Source: Paraglaciecola algarum
GTDB lineage: Bacteria; Pseudomonadota; Gammaproteobacteria; Enterobacterales; Alteromonadaceae
NCBI RefSeq assembly: GCF_021532655.1
Contig: NZ_JAKGAS010000011.1
Coordinates: 57,002-121,001 of the forward strand
Reading direction: 5' to 3'
Length of the DNA: 64,000 nt
The notes under the pieces were generated by a model. It was given only the letters and a program-made list of their open reading frames with translations. It made no database searches and was not told the origin of the DNA. Of this stretch, positions 9,301-18,364 are shown one piece after another. The translations under genes were made by a program, and so were the position numbers. Each line of letters opens with the position of its first letter. The first letter of the stretch is position 1.

Positions 9301-10092
9301 TTAGCTTTGTTTTATATAAATGGCGCTGACCATTCGGCCTGTGGTGACTTGTGCAAAACCAGCTTCCAAGCCTTGATGTGTTGCTCTGCGGTGCGAGAAA
9401 AACAAGTCACTTTCAGCATAAGTGCACCTATCACCACCATAAATATTTTGGATCCCCAAAGCACTTAATTTTTGTTTAGCGATTAAATACATATCCACAA
9501 AGTATTTGTTATCAGAAGTCTCAATATTGGGTTTAAAAGCTTGGGGATAATCACTAAAGGTATCTTTAACTTCTTGGCCAACTTCAAAATGAGCTTGGCT
9601 AATAGCGGGTCCTATCCAAGCCATGATATTTTTTGTGTCGAGTTGAAGTTTACTGATAGTATTTTCAATCACACCATCAGCTAATCCTCGCCAACCTGCG
9701 TGAATTGCCGCCACTTTAGTGGCTTGTTTATCACAGACTAGAATGGGTAAACAATCGGCGGTCATGACTGCACAAACTCTTTGTTTTAAAGAAGTGTAAC
9801 TTGCATCAGCTTCAACTTGATCACTGTCAGTGTTGTTCATATCAGCTAAATTTACACACTTAGTACTGTGAGTTTGTTTTAACCAAACATAATTTTCGTA
9901 GTTAGGTAATAAAGACCGGTTTTTTGCTACAACACTAGGATCGTCAAATACATGTTGCCCTAGGTTTAAACTATCAAAAGGCACTGAGCTATAGCCGCCT
10001 TTTCGAGTGCTAGTGTAGGCCACAATATTTTCAGGAGCAGGCCAACCCGGCTTTAATAAAGCCCTATCAGCCAACTGCAACTTATTTAACAT
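9301..10092 (-). CDS. pgeF: Purine nucleoside phosphorylase / laccase-domain protein PgeF (YfiH)
   Basis: A 263-residue protein of the DUF152/YfiH family. The metal-site motifs are visible: a His in KQTHSTKC, the Cys in TADCLPILV and the His in AIHAGWRGLADG. Members have been described as zinc-dependent purine nucleoside phosphorylases and adenosine deaminases; E. coli YfiH is also linked to editing of peptidoglycan precursors. The gene lies 23 nt downstream of rluD on the same strand, the usual rluD-pgeF(-clpB) order in gammaproteobacteria, so the two are very likely co-transcribed. Confidence 0.93.
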   Translation of the reverse strand: MLNKLQLADRALLKPGWPAPENIVAYTSTRKGGYSSVPFDSLNLGQHVFDDPSVVAKNRSLLPNYENYVWLKQTHSTKCVNLADMNNTDSDQVEADASYTSLKQRVCAVMTADCLPILVCDKQATKVAAIHAGWRGLADGVIENTISKLQLDTKNIMAWIGPAISQAHFEVGQEVKDTFSDYPQAFKPNIETSDNKYFVDMYLIAKQKLSALGIQNIYGGDRCTYAESDLFFSHRRATHQGLEAGFAQVTTGRMVSAIYIKQS

Positions 10093-10115
10093 ATAAAATA
10101 CTCAGGCATTAAAGG

Positions 10116-11099
10116 CTAAACCTCGCCCGTGCCATGTTCTGATTTGTCATCACGCAAAACCTTTAATAAAGCAACAAAGTCATTGGGTAATGGCGCTTTC
10201 CAACTTAACCATTCGCCAGTCACAGGATGAGTTAATTCTAATTGAATAGCGTGTAATGCTTGGCGACGAAATTTCCGTAACATCTCGACCATTTCTTCAC
10301 TACATGCCTTTGGCGGTTTTGGACGTCCACCATAGGCTTGGTCGCCCACCAATGGATATCTTAGGTGAGACATATGCACCCTAATTTGATGGGTTCTTCC
10401 AGACTCCAATTTTAGTCGCACGTATGTATGGGCTCTAAATTTTTCAATCACTCGGTAGTGAGTCACAGCAGGTTTGCCCGACTCTCGAACAGCCATATTA
10501 GTACGTTTAGTTGGATGCCGTCCTATTGGTGCATCCACAGTACCACCCGCCACCATAGTACCTATCACTACTGCTTCATATTCACGGCTAATTTCTCGCG
10601 CTTGTAATTGTTCTACCAAATGCGTTTGGGCGGGAATAGTTTTAGCCACCACCATTAATCCAGTGGTGTCTTTATCTAGCCTGTGCACTATGCCTGCACG
10701 AGGAACATTAGCGATTTCAGGTGCGTGATTCAATAAAGCATTTAATACGGTACCATCACCGTTACCGGCTCCAGGGTGAACCACTAAATTCATAGGTTTA
10801 TTAATAACTAAAATATGCTCATCTTCGTAAACAATATTTAAATCGATGTTTTGTGCCTTGTGTTGCACCTGAACTTCAATTTCAGCATCTATCTCAATTA
10901 ACTCTTCACCCACAAGTTTTTCTCGTGGTTTATTTAAAACCACACCATCAACTTTGACATAATTAGCCAAAATCCAATCTTTTAGTCGAGATCTTGAATA
11001 ATCGGGGAACATTTCGGCTAAAGCTTGATCTAACCTCTTACCGAGTAAATCTTCTGGCACCTGTGCCTGTAATTGTATTTTTTCATGAGAGGTAGACAT
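10116..11099 (-). CDS. rluD: 23S rRNA pseudouridine synthase RluD
   Basis: A 327-residue enzyme that makes pseudouridines 1911/1915/1917 in helix 69 of 23S rRNA. It has an N-terminal S4 RNA-binding domain (about 15-85; RLDQALAEMFPDYSRSRLKDW) and the catalytic domain with RAGIVHRLDKDTTGLMVVAK, which carries the catalytic Asp. Length and motifs are typical. It is the first gene of the rluD-pgeF pair and is divergent from bamD with 173 bp between the starts, the classic arrangement. RluC is the paralogue to exclude; the neighbours favour RluD. Confidence 0.95.
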   Translation of the reverse strand: MSTSHEKIQLQAQVPEDLLGKRLDQALAEMFPDYSRSRLKDWILANYVKVDGVVLNKPREKLVGEELIEIDAEIEVQVQHKAQNIDLNIVYEDEHILVINKPMNLVVHPGAGNGDGTVLNALLNHAPEIANVPRAGIVHRLDKDTTGLMVVAKTIPAQTHLVEQLQAREISREYEAVVIGTMVAGGTVDAPIGRHPTKRTNMAVRESGKPAVTHYRVIEKFRAHTYVRLKLESGRTHQIRVHMSHLRYPLVGDQAYGGRPKPPKACSEEMVEMLRKFRRQALHAIQLELTHPVTGEWLSWKAPLPNDFVALLKVLRDDKSEHGTGEV

Positions 11100-11272
11100 G
11101 CTTTGAATATCCTGAATCTGTTTCGCAACGATTTATAGGTGCATAGCCCAATATGCTAGGGTAGAATGCGTGACAAATATCGTTTAAGTAAAAGAGTATT
11201 CTAACGGATTTTTAATCCTAATGAATCAAACATCATTAAACGAACGAAGAAATAACAGAAATTAAGAGTAAT

Positions 11273-12046
11273 ATGATCAGTAAAATCACATTAAAAGAAA
11301 TTTTATTAGCCGCAGCACTTGTTGCTTTTGTTGGCTGTTCATCAGCGCCAGAAGATAAAGACGTCGAATTAATTCTTAAAAATCAAGGTGCCCAGGGTTT
11401 ATATCAAGACGCTAAAAATAAAATGAAGATGGGTAACTATGGTGCTGCAACAGAAGCATTAAGTTCATTGGATTCGCGCTTTCCTTTTGGGCCACTATCT
11501 CACCAAGTGCAACTTGATTTAATCTATGGCTACTATAAATCAGGTAAAACCGACGAAGGCTTGGCTATTATCGATAGATTTATTCGCTTAAACCCTAATC
11601 ACTCAGATGTAGATTACGCTATTTACATGCGCGGTTTAACTAATATGGAAGTTGACCGTAATCTTTTCCAAGAGCTAGTTGGAATAGATCGCTCAGACCG
11701 TGATCCTAGTAATTCAAGACAAGCATTTAATGATTTTCGTCGTTTAATTGAAAAATTTCCAGATAGTAAATATGCCGCAGATGCGCAAAAACGCATGTTA
11801 CATATTAAAAGTCGATTAGCGAAATATGAAATTGCCATTGCTCGTTATTACATGCGCCGTGAAGCTTTTGTTGCTGCCGCAAATCGTGGACGTTATGTAA
11901 TTGAAAATTATTACGATACTAAACACGTGCAAGAAGCGCTAGAGATAATGGTGGAATGTTACGATCAACTTAAATTAGATGATCTAAAAGACAATGCGAT
12001 GAAAACATTAAAGCTTAATTACCCTAATAGTAGTTTTATTAGCTAA
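11273..12046 (+). CDS. bamD: Outer-membrane assembly lipoprotein BamD
   Basis: A 257-residue lipoprotein of the BAM complex, which inserts beta-barrel proteins into the outer membrane. The signal peptide ends in a lipobox (AFVGC, lipidated Cys at about 22), followed by about five TPR motifs (from GAQGLYQDAKNKMKMGNYGAA onward). Family signatures such as SRFPFGPLSHQ and YAIYMRGLTN are present. It is divergent from rluD and followed by a terminator. Identity is secure. Confidence 0.96.
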   Translation: MISKITLKEILLAAALVAFVGCSSAPEDKDVELILKNQGAQGLYQDAKNKMKMGNYGAATEALSSLDSRFPFGPLSHQVQLDLIYGYYKSGKTDEGLAIIDRFIRLNPNHSDVDYAIYMRGLTNMEVDRNLFQELVGIDRSDRDPSNSRQAFNDFRRLIEKFPDSKYAADAQKRMLHIKSRLAKYEIAIARYYMRREAFVAAANRGRYVIENYYDTKHVQEALEIMVECYDQLKLDDLKDNAMKTLKLNYPNSSFIS

Positions 12047-12073
12047 TCGATTGCTATTGATTTTGTTCTAATA

Positions 12074-12109
12074 AAAGCGTGCTAAGTGAAGTTAGCGCGC
12101 TTTTTTTAT
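12074..12109. terminator. Terminator between convergent bamD and glnB
   Basis: AAAGCGTGCTAA pairs with TTAGCGCGCTTT (one G-U) around a 6-nt loop, followed by a T-tract on the plus strand. It sits between the convergent ends of bamD and glnB and mainly serves bamD. Confidence 0.85.
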
Positions 12110-12141
12110 ATCTTTGTAGATGGGGGCGAACATTTTAACAA

Positions 12142-12480
12142 TTAAATTGCCTCGTCGTTTTCTTCACCGGTACGGATCCGAATAGCTCGTTCAACATTGG
12201 TGACAAAAATTTTACCATCACCAATTTTTCCTGTTTTAGCGGCACTTTTAATAGCTTCAATGCTTCTGTCTAGCTGATCATCCGTCACTACAATTTCGAT
12301 TTTAACTTTAGGTAAAAAGTCGACCTTGTATTCTGCGCCACGATACAACTCGGTATGACCTTTCTGTCTTCCGAAGCCTTTTACCTCAGTGACAGTTAAG
12401 CCACTTATCCCCGCTTCCGACAAATTCTCTCTTACATCATCTAATTTGAACGGCTTTATTATCGCTTCAATTTTTTTCAT
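12142..12480 (-). CDS. glnB: Nitrogen regulatory protein P-II (GlnB)
   Basis: A 112-residue PII signalling protein, full family length. The T-loop TELYRGAEYKVDFLPK contains the uridylylated tyrosine (Tyr51), and the TGKIGDGKIFV signature binds ATP and 2-oxoglutarate. PII senses nitrogen and energy status and acts on glutamine synthetase control and other targets. It starts 18 nt after the nadE stop on the same strand, so both genes are probably one transcript. GlnB rather than GlnK is preferred because no amtB is next to it. Confidence 0.95.
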   Translation of the reverse strand: MKKIEAIIKPFKLDDVRENLSEAGISGLTVTEVKGFGRQKGHTELYRGAEYKVDFLPKVKIEIVVTDDQLDRSIEAIKSAAKTGKIGDGKIFVTNVERAIRIRTGEENDEAI

Positions 12481-12498
12481 TATAATTCTCTCGTTAAC

Positions 12499-13329
12499 TC
12501 AATCGTAAATAGTCGGAATAGGCACACGTTTGTGTTGAGTTTTCACAAATATGTCAATTAACTTACTAGACACATAGTCATCAACGGCTTTACCTTCTAG
12601 AAAGTCATCTATTTGATCATAGGTTAAACCTAAAGCTTGTTCGTCAGACTTTTGCGGAGATAAACTTTCCAAATCGGCAGTGGGCGCTTTATTTACTACC
12701 TGCTCTGGCGCCCCTAAATAACCAGCTACTTGCCTTACTTGACGTTTATTTAAGCCAAACAAAGGCGCTAGATCACAGGCTCCATCGCCATATTTGGTAT
12801 AAAAACCGGTAATGTTTTCTGCTGAATGATCAGTACCTAAAACTAACCCATCGAGCAATCCTGCCACTTGATATTGGATCACCATACGGGTTCTCGCTTT
12901 TACATTACCTTTCACAAAATCTTGTTTGGTTTCGCTCTTTGGCAATAAGCCAGTACCTGTCATAGCTTCAATCGTTTGTTGATCTATGGCATCTGCTCCT
13001 GGTTGGACATTAACCGCTAAACTCTGGCTGGGTTGAATAAAATCAATAGAAGCTTGAGCATCCACCTCATCAGCTTGAACATTGTAAGGTAAACGCACTG
13101 CAATAAACTGATAACCTGCGTCTGTTTCTTTATTTAGCTCGTCAACGGCCAATTGAGCCAAGCGACCTAAAGTACAAGAATCAATGCCACCACTTATGCC
13201 CAACACTAAGGTTTTCATGTGACTATTTAATAATTGAGATTTAATAAAATCCACACGTCTTGCCACTTCAAACTCAACCTCTATCTCAGGTAGTACTCGC
13301 ATTTCTTCAATTATAGTTTGACTGTGCAT
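12499..13329 (-). CDS. nadE: Ammonia-dependent NAD+ synthetase
   Basis: A 276-residue enzyme making NAD+ from nicotinic acid adenine dinucleotide, ATP and ammonia. The N-type ATP pyrophosphatase loop LGISGGIDSCTLGRL (SGGxDS) is at about 43-57. Motifs GNVKARTRM and LGTDHSAENITGFYTKYGDG are characteristic of short NadE proteins. No glutaminase domain is present, so it must use free ammonia. It leads into glnB, which ties NAD production to nitrogen status through the shared transcript. Confidence 0.96.
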   Translation of the reverse strand: MHSQTIIEEMRVLPEIEVEFEVARRVDFIKSQLLNSHMKTLVLGISGGIDSCTLGRLAQLAVDELNKETDAGYQFIAVRLPYNVQADEVDAQASIDFIQPSQSLAVNVQPGADAIDQQTIEAMTGTGLLPKSETKQDFVKGNVKARTRMVIQYQVAGLLDGLVLGTDHSAENITGFYTKYGDGACDLAPLFGLNKRQVRQVAGYLGAPEQVVNKAPTADLESLSPQKSDEQALGLTYDQIDDFLEGKAVDDYVSSKLIDIFVKTQHKRVPIPTIYD

Positions 13330-13468
13330 ATTCTCTCTCTAAACATTATTTACATTAAAAGCATACATGTATGTATATTGTGGCTTACCATTCACTGATA
13401 ATTTATACCCTAAACAGTTATAAATTAGTTTATATTCTTTAAGGTGTAGTTAACTTGGAGCTAGTGAC

Positions 13469-14011
13469 GTGAAACATCAAAACGGCGTGACTTTAATTGA
13501 ATTAATGATCACCCTTGCCATAGTAACGATTATTTTAACTTCTGTTGGCCCCAGCATTCAAAGTATATTAATAAAAAATCGTATTGTAGCTGAAATCAAC
13601 GAACTTAGTGCGTTAGTGCAATACGCTCGTCATCAAGCTATTGACGAACAAACACTTGTCACTGTATGCCCTTCTTTAGATTATACCAATTGCACAACTG
13701 ATTGGAACAATCCCAAAATGGCCTTTATTGATAGTGATAATAACGCTATTCGAGGAGCGACAGAAGAGCTGATTGTCAGTGTTGCTGCTGCATCTGATGC
13801 AAATTTAATCACTAGTACCCAAAACAGCATAATTTTTGAAGAAACGGGCCAAGCCAACAATGCAGTAGAAATTCTCCTTTGCCACAAAGACAAAAGTGCT
13901 GAATATGCCCGTTCAATAACTATTACCTTGCAAGGTAGAGTAAAAATGAGTACCGACAGTGATAAAAACGGTATTTATGAAAATGCCGCTGGTACGCCGT
14001 TAACTTGTTAA
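13469..14011 (+). CDS. Type II secretion/type IV pilus minor pseudopilin (GspH/FimT family)
   Basis: A 180-residue pseudopilin. It opens with a prepilin leader (MKHQNG) cut before VTLIELMITLAIVTI, where the usual first Phe/Met is Val and the conserved Glu at +5 is kept. The helix is followed by a GspH/FimT-type globular domain with Cys pairs near 65-72 and at the end. The start is GTG at 13469. No other pilus or secretion genes are adjacent, so this is a solitary minor pilin; in gammaproteobacteria such FimT proteins can bind DNA or help prime pilus assembly. Confidence 0.82.
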   Translation: MKHQNGVTLIELMITLAIVTIILTSVGPSIQSILIKNRIVAEINELSALVQYARHQAIDEQTLVTVCPSLDYTNCTTDWNNPKMAFIDSDNNAIRGATEELIVSVAAASDANLITSTQNSIIFEETGQANNAVEILLCHKDKSAEYARSITITLQGRVKMSTDSDKNGIYENAAGTPLTC

Positions 14012-14195
14012 TTCCAAAAACCACTATTTTCTCTCTACTTCCTGCCTAGATTCGGATTAGATAATCTGTATTTTTGCAAAACGTTTTTAAAAAACGTTAT
14101 ATTGTCATAAAAGTCATTCAAACTTAATTTATGCTAACTTTATCTTCAAAATTTATACGCCCAAGATCAACAGCCCCTAGCTTTTTGGAATTCAG

Positions 14196-14579
14196 ATGCG
14201 CCTATTACACACTATGCTCAGAGTTAACGACTTACAGAAATCGATAAATTTTTATACTCAAATAATGGGTATGAAATTATTACGACAAAGTGAAAATGAA
14301 GAATATAAATACTCACTAGCCTTTGTTGGTTATGGCGAAGAATCAAACCAAACTGTCATTGAACTTACCTACAATTGGGACAAGAATGAGTATGATTTAG
14401 GTGATGCATTTGGCCACTTAGCGATTGGTGTTGACGATATTCATTCGGTTTGTAACCAAATAAAACAACAAGGCGGAGAAGTATTTAGAGAGCCTGGTCC
14501 AGTATTAGGCGGTACAACTATTATTGCATTTGTACGTGATCCGAATGGTTATAGCATTGAATTAATAGAAGAAAAATAA
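14196..14579 (+). CDS. gloA: Lactoylglutathione lyase (glyoxalase I)
   Basis: A 127-residue vicinal-oxygen-chelate enzyme that converts the methylglyoxal-glutathione hemithioacetal to S-lactoylglutathione. The metal ligands are seen in MRLLHTMLRVND (His5), VIELTYNWD (Glu56), FGHLAIGVDD (His) and GYSIELIEEK (Glu). Short length fits the Ni/Co-dependent bacterial type. The stop codon overlaps the start of glpQ by one base, so the two are translationally coupled. Confidence 0.93.
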   Translation: MRLLHTMLRVNDLQKSINFYTQIMGMKLLRQSENEEYKYSLAFVGYGEESNQTVIELTYNWDKNEYDLGDAFGHLAIGVDDIHSVCNQIKQQGGEVFREPGPVLGGTTIIAFVRDPNGYSIELIEEK

Positions 14580-15562
14580 TGAAAAAGATCAATCTATTAG
14601 CTGGGTTACTTGCGCTAGTACTAGTTAGTACTTATTCGTTAGCTACTGAGTTAGTTATCGCTCATCGCGGTGCATCCGGTTATTTACCTGAACACACTTT
14701 AGAATCAGCCACTCTAGCCTACGCTCAAGGTGCTGATTTTATCGAACAAGATTTAGTGGTCAGTAAAGATAATGTACTCATTGTTTTGCACGACATTCAT
14801 CTAGAAACAGTCACCAATGTCGAACAAAAGTTTCCAGCCAGAAACCGAAAAGATGGTCGATACTACGCAATTGACTTCACCTTAGCTGAATTAAAAACAT
14901 TAACGGTTCACGAGAGGCAAACTAAAACTGGCCAGCTGGTTTTTGCTAATCGGTACCAAGGAAATAGTGATTTAAAAATAGCTACCTTTGAACAACAAAT
15001 TGAACTGATCCAGCAACTCAATCGGCAGTTTTCTAAAAATATTGGTTTTTACCCTGAAATCAAATCACCGGCTTGGCATAAACAGCAAGGTGTCGATATC
15101 AGTAAGCTTGTTTTAGCAGTTTTACGCAAACATAAATTAGATAATGCACATGCCAACATTTATCTGCAATGTTTTGATTTTGCAGAAACCAAACGCCTAC
15201 GTCACGAATTAAAAGCTAAGGTCAAACTTGTACAACTGATTGCCGAAAATGATTGGTTAGAATCCCCTACGGATTACGAGATTTTAAAAACCAGTAAAGG
15301 GTTAAAACAAATCGCACAAGTGGCTCAAGGCATAGGACCTTGGATCCCACAAATTATCGACTTAAAAACCTATCAACCCACAGGTTTGGTCGAACAGGCC
15401 CATAAACTTGGTTTAACCGTTCATCCCTATACCTTTAGGCAAGACGCCTTACCCGAAGGTTTGAATTCACAGCAAGCATTAGATTTATTGTTTAACAAAC
15501 TTAAAGTGGATGGTGTTTTTAGTGACTTTCCAGACACGGTAGTTGAGTATTTGAATCAGTAG
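14579..15562 (+). CDS. glpQ: Periplasmic glycerophosphodiester phosphodiesterase GlpQ
   Basis: A 327-residue secreted enzyme that hydrolyses glycerophosphodiesters to glycerol 3-phosphate and an alcohol. The signal peptide covers about residues 1-22 (cleavage near SLA-TE). The GDPD TIM barrel shows IAHRGASGYLPEHTLES, EQDLVVSKD and LHDIHLE metal/catalytic motifs, and a C-terminal DGVFSDFPD. The length matches the periplasmic GlpQ subgroup. It overlaps gloA by one base; no glpT transporter is nearby. Confidence 0.92.
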   Translation: MKKINLLAGLLALVLVSTYSLATELVIAHRGASGYLPEHTLESATLAYAQGADFIEQDLVVSKDNVLIVLHDIHLETVTNVEQKFPARNRKDGRYYAIDFTLAELKTLTVHERQTKTGQLVFANRYQGNSDLKIATFEQQIELIQQLNRQFSKNIGFYPEIKSPAWHKQQGVDISKLVLAVLRKHKLDNAHANIYLQCFDFAETKRLRHELKAKVKLVQLIAENDWLESPTDYEILKTSKGLKQIAQVAQGIGPWIPQIIDLKTYQPTGLVEQAHKLGLTVHPYTFRQDALPEGLNSQQALDLLFNKLKVDGVFSDFPDTVVEYLNQ

Positions 15563-16153
15563 TTTACTAACTTATTATTGCTGAGGCATTTTATGAACTA
15601 GGCTCACTTTTGCGCTTCGCTAAATTTGTGCAAGGCACACCAAAACTGGCTAGCTTAGATTATTTTTGCTACCGCAGCACTAAAGTTGAGGCTGACTTTA
15701 AGTTTCACCTGCCCGTCTAAATCAAGCATGTTTTAGTTAACCTCAATACTGGATAAGAAATGCAGTAAAAAATATAATTTCCCTCTTTTATTCAATAAGT
15801 TAACCGAAATATCAACTATCCAGGAGAGCAAAGTAAAGGCAAGAGCAGAAATTTTTGTTCCTGTTAAAGGCGCTCTGAATATTGTCTAGTCATTCTAAAC
15901 CCATTTAGAGCAACATCTATTGGGACAAAAAGAGCCATCTTGCAGGCGTTGCTTATCCAGAACTGAGGTTAGTTATTATGCGGAGTCTAAATACTTTACA
16001 TTAAATTTAATCTCACCCCGCATTTTATTAACAAACATATCTGGTAAACTGGCACCTATATATTTTTATATGTACTACATGCACATTATCATTGCATTGT
16101 AATTTTACACATATCGCCGTTTTTGGCTGCTATTAAGGTTCCATATTTCATTT
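15563..16153. other. Gene-free 590-bp interval
   Basis: No convincing gene was found. A 60-codon open frame at 15920-16102 has no ribosome binding site and no protein-like composition. The main structure is a pair of inverted 20-bp repeats listed separately. The region just before 16154 presumably holds the cytochrome gene's promoter. Confidence 0.6.
15738..15971. repeat. Short element bounded by 20-bp inverted repeats (IS remnant or MITE-like)
   Basis: TAACCTCAATACTGGATAAG at 15738-15757 is the inverse complement of CTTATCCAGAACTGAGGTTA at 15952-15971 with 18 of 20 matches. They bound about 234 bp without an open frame. This looks like the terminal repeats of a small non-autonomous mobile element or a deleted insertion sequence. 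No target-site duplication is obvious, so the interpretation is uncertain. Confidence 0.5.
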
Positions 16154-18331
16154 ATGTCTTCTATTAAAACACTTTTTATTTCGATTCATGTTTCCTTACT
16201 TTCCTTAATGTTTTGTGGCAATGTTTTAGCTGATACAGATAAAAAAGATTGTGTGTCTTGTCATCAACAAGCTGTGTCAGATTGGCAAACCTCTGATCAT
16301 GCCAAAGCAATGGACATTGCCACTTCTTACTCTGTACTAGGTGATTTCTCTGGTACAACAGCAACTCATCACAGCCAAACCGCCAAGTTTTATAAAAAAG
16401 GCCAAGATTTTCATATTACTTTCACAGAAGGTGGGAAAACTACAGATTACAAGGTAACTTACACCTTTGGTCACTACCCACTGCAACAGTATTTAATTGA
16501 AACAGACACTAAACGTTATCAAGTATTCCCCTTTGCTTGGGACTCACGACCTAAAGAACAAGACGGTCAAAACTGGTACCCTATTTACCCAGAAGAAGAC
16601 GTGTTGCCTCAAGACAGATTACACTGGCAACAACCCTTACAAAACTGGAATGGTATGTGTGCAGACTGCCACTCTGATGGTTTAAAACGTCAATACACGC
16701 CAGCCACCAATCAATTTGACACTAAATGGGACAATATCAATGTTGGTTGCCAGTCTTGTCATGGAAAAATGGACGACCATCAATCATCACCCCTCAAAAA
16801 TAGTAAAAATGCACTTAACTTGACCGCTGCAGAACAAAAACAAGTTGGCCATTGGTTACGTCAACCCAATGAAAAAGTCGCTACTTGGCAGGGTGAAAAA
16901 CGTGATAACAGCTTTATGGACAACTGTTTTGCCTGCCACTCACTACGTACACCATTAACAGACGGAATTATCCCAAACGAACCGTTTTTAGATCAGTTCT
17001 CACCATCCTTGCTAAGTCAGCCTATGTATCATGTTGACGGGCAAATCAAAGAAGAAGTGTATGTGTATGGTTCATTTTTACAGAGTAAAATGTTTCATCA
17101 AGGAGTAAATTGCCTAGATTGCCATAACCCCCACTCAATGAAATTAAAGGTGGAAGGTAACGCCTTATGTTTACAATGTCATAGTGCTGAAGAATATCAA
17201 AAACCAACACATTTAAATCACCCAGCTGATTCAGCTGGTGGCCAATGTATTAACTGCCATATGCCAGAGAAAACTTATATGGGGGTAGATGCAAGGCGTG
17301 ATCACAGCTTTAGGATCCCGCGACCAGAATTAACTGAAAAATATGGCGCGCCAAATACCTGTAACACTTGCCATACGGACGAAACTGCTAAGTGGGCTAA
17401 GAATCAAGTCAAAAACTTATATGGCAATAACAATGCATTAAGTAATACTGAACAAGATCTAATTCAATTACAGCACCAATATCGATTACCGCCGGTGCAA
17501 CATTTTGCCATTATTAACGATGGTAAATTAAATGAAATTTATCGCGCCAGTGCTATCGCTTTATTACCTAACTCAGTGCAAGAACTAACAGATACACACA
17601 TAAAAGCTTGGGTTAATTCGTCAGAGCCACTAATTAGATTGGCAACGGCTCAAATCGGATTCTTATTACCTTTACCAGAAAGAAATAAGAGTTACATAAA
17701 ACTGCTACAAGACGATTTAAAGGCCATAAGAGTACAAGCTGCCAATCATTTATTAGAGTTGGGCTTAGAAAATTCACAAGCTTTAAAAACTGCATTTGAC
17801 GAACTAGTCACTTCCCATGATGTAAGCATGTGGCGCGGAGAAGGTGGATTAAACGCAAGTATGTTGCAACTTAGCTTACAACAATTACAACCAGCCATAG
17901 ATTCGTTGCAACATTCCATTAAGATTGACCCTTATTTCCCCGCAGCTTATGTCAATCTAGCCGATATATATCGGCGCTCACAAGCAGTAGACAAAGAAAA
18001 GTCTATCTATCAGCAAGGCATAAATGCTAACCCTAAATCAGGTATGTTGCATTACAGCTTTGGCCTGCACCAAATTCGAAGTGGTGATAAACAAAACTCG
18101 TTAAAGTCGTTCCAACAAGCGATTAAACTCGAGCCTGAAAACAGCCAATATGCGTATGTGTACTTTATTGCGTTAGATAATTTAGGCAAAACCAAACAAG
18201 CTCTTGCTCAATTGAAAATGGTTATCGGTAAATACCCTGCGCCATATCAATTGGCGCAGCTTGGTATGAGTTACGCGCAAAAATTACAAGATCGCGTGGC
18301 ATATGATTACTTTCAAAGATATTTGAACTAG
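16154..18331 (+). CDS. Periplasmic octaheme c-type cytochrome with C-terminal TPR domain
   Basis: A 725-residue exported protein (signal peptide about 1-26). Eight CxxCH heme-attachment motifs are visible: CVSCH, CADCH, CQSCH, CFACH, CLDCH, CLQCH, CINCH and CNTCH, all within the first 420 residues. The first part (DWQTSDHAKAMDIAT) resembles the cytochrome c554 family. The C-terminal part (about 560-725) contains TPR repeats such as AAYVNLADIYRRSQAVDKEK. Such TPR-multiheme proteins occur widely in marine bacteria; their redox partner is generally unknown. I infer a periplasmic electron-transfer or sensor role. It is followed 33 nt later by a small ACT-domain gene on the same strand. Confidence 0.85.
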   Translation: MSSIKTLFISIHVSLLSLMFCGNVLADTDKKDCVSCHQQAVSDWQTSDHAKAMDIATSYSVLGDFSGTTATHHSQTAKFYKKGQDFHITFTEGGKTTDYKVTYTFGHYPLQQYLIETDTKRYQVFPFAWDSRPKEQDGQNWYPIYPEEDVLPQDRLHWQQPLQNWNGMCADCHSDGLKRQYTPATNQFDTKWDNINVGCQSCHGKMDDHQSSPLKNSKNALNLTAAEQKQVGHWLRQPNEKVATWQGEKRDNSFMDNCFACHSLRTPLTDGIIPNEPFLDQFSPSLLSQPMYHVDGQIKEEVYVYGSFLQSKMFHQGVNCLDCHNPHSMKLKVEGNALCLQCHSAEEYQKPTHLNHPADSAGGQCINCHMPEKTYMGVDARRDHSFRIPRPELTEKYGAPNTCNTCHTDETAKWAKNQVKNLYGNNNALSNTEQDLIQLQHQYRLPPVQHFAIINDGKLNEIYRASAIALLPNSVQELTDTHIKAWVNSSEPLIRLATAQIGFLLPLPERNKSYIKLLQDDLKAIRVQAANHLLELGLENSQALKTAFDELVTSHDVSMWRGEGGLNASMLQLSLQQLQPAIDSLQHSIKIDPYFPAAYVNLADIYRRSQAVDKEKSIYQQGINANPKSGMLHYSFGLHQIRSGDKQNSLKSFQQAIKLEPENSQYAYVYFIALDNLGKTKQALAQLKMVIGKYPAPYQLAQLGMSYAQKLQDRVAYDYFQRYLN

Positions 18332-18364
18332 AGCCTTCGAGCATGATTTATTAACGGGGTAAAT

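Noticed and set aside
15920..16102. 60-codon frame before the cytochrome gene
   Set aside because: No Shine-Dalgarno, no recognisable protein, and it overlaps an inverted repeat of the putative element.
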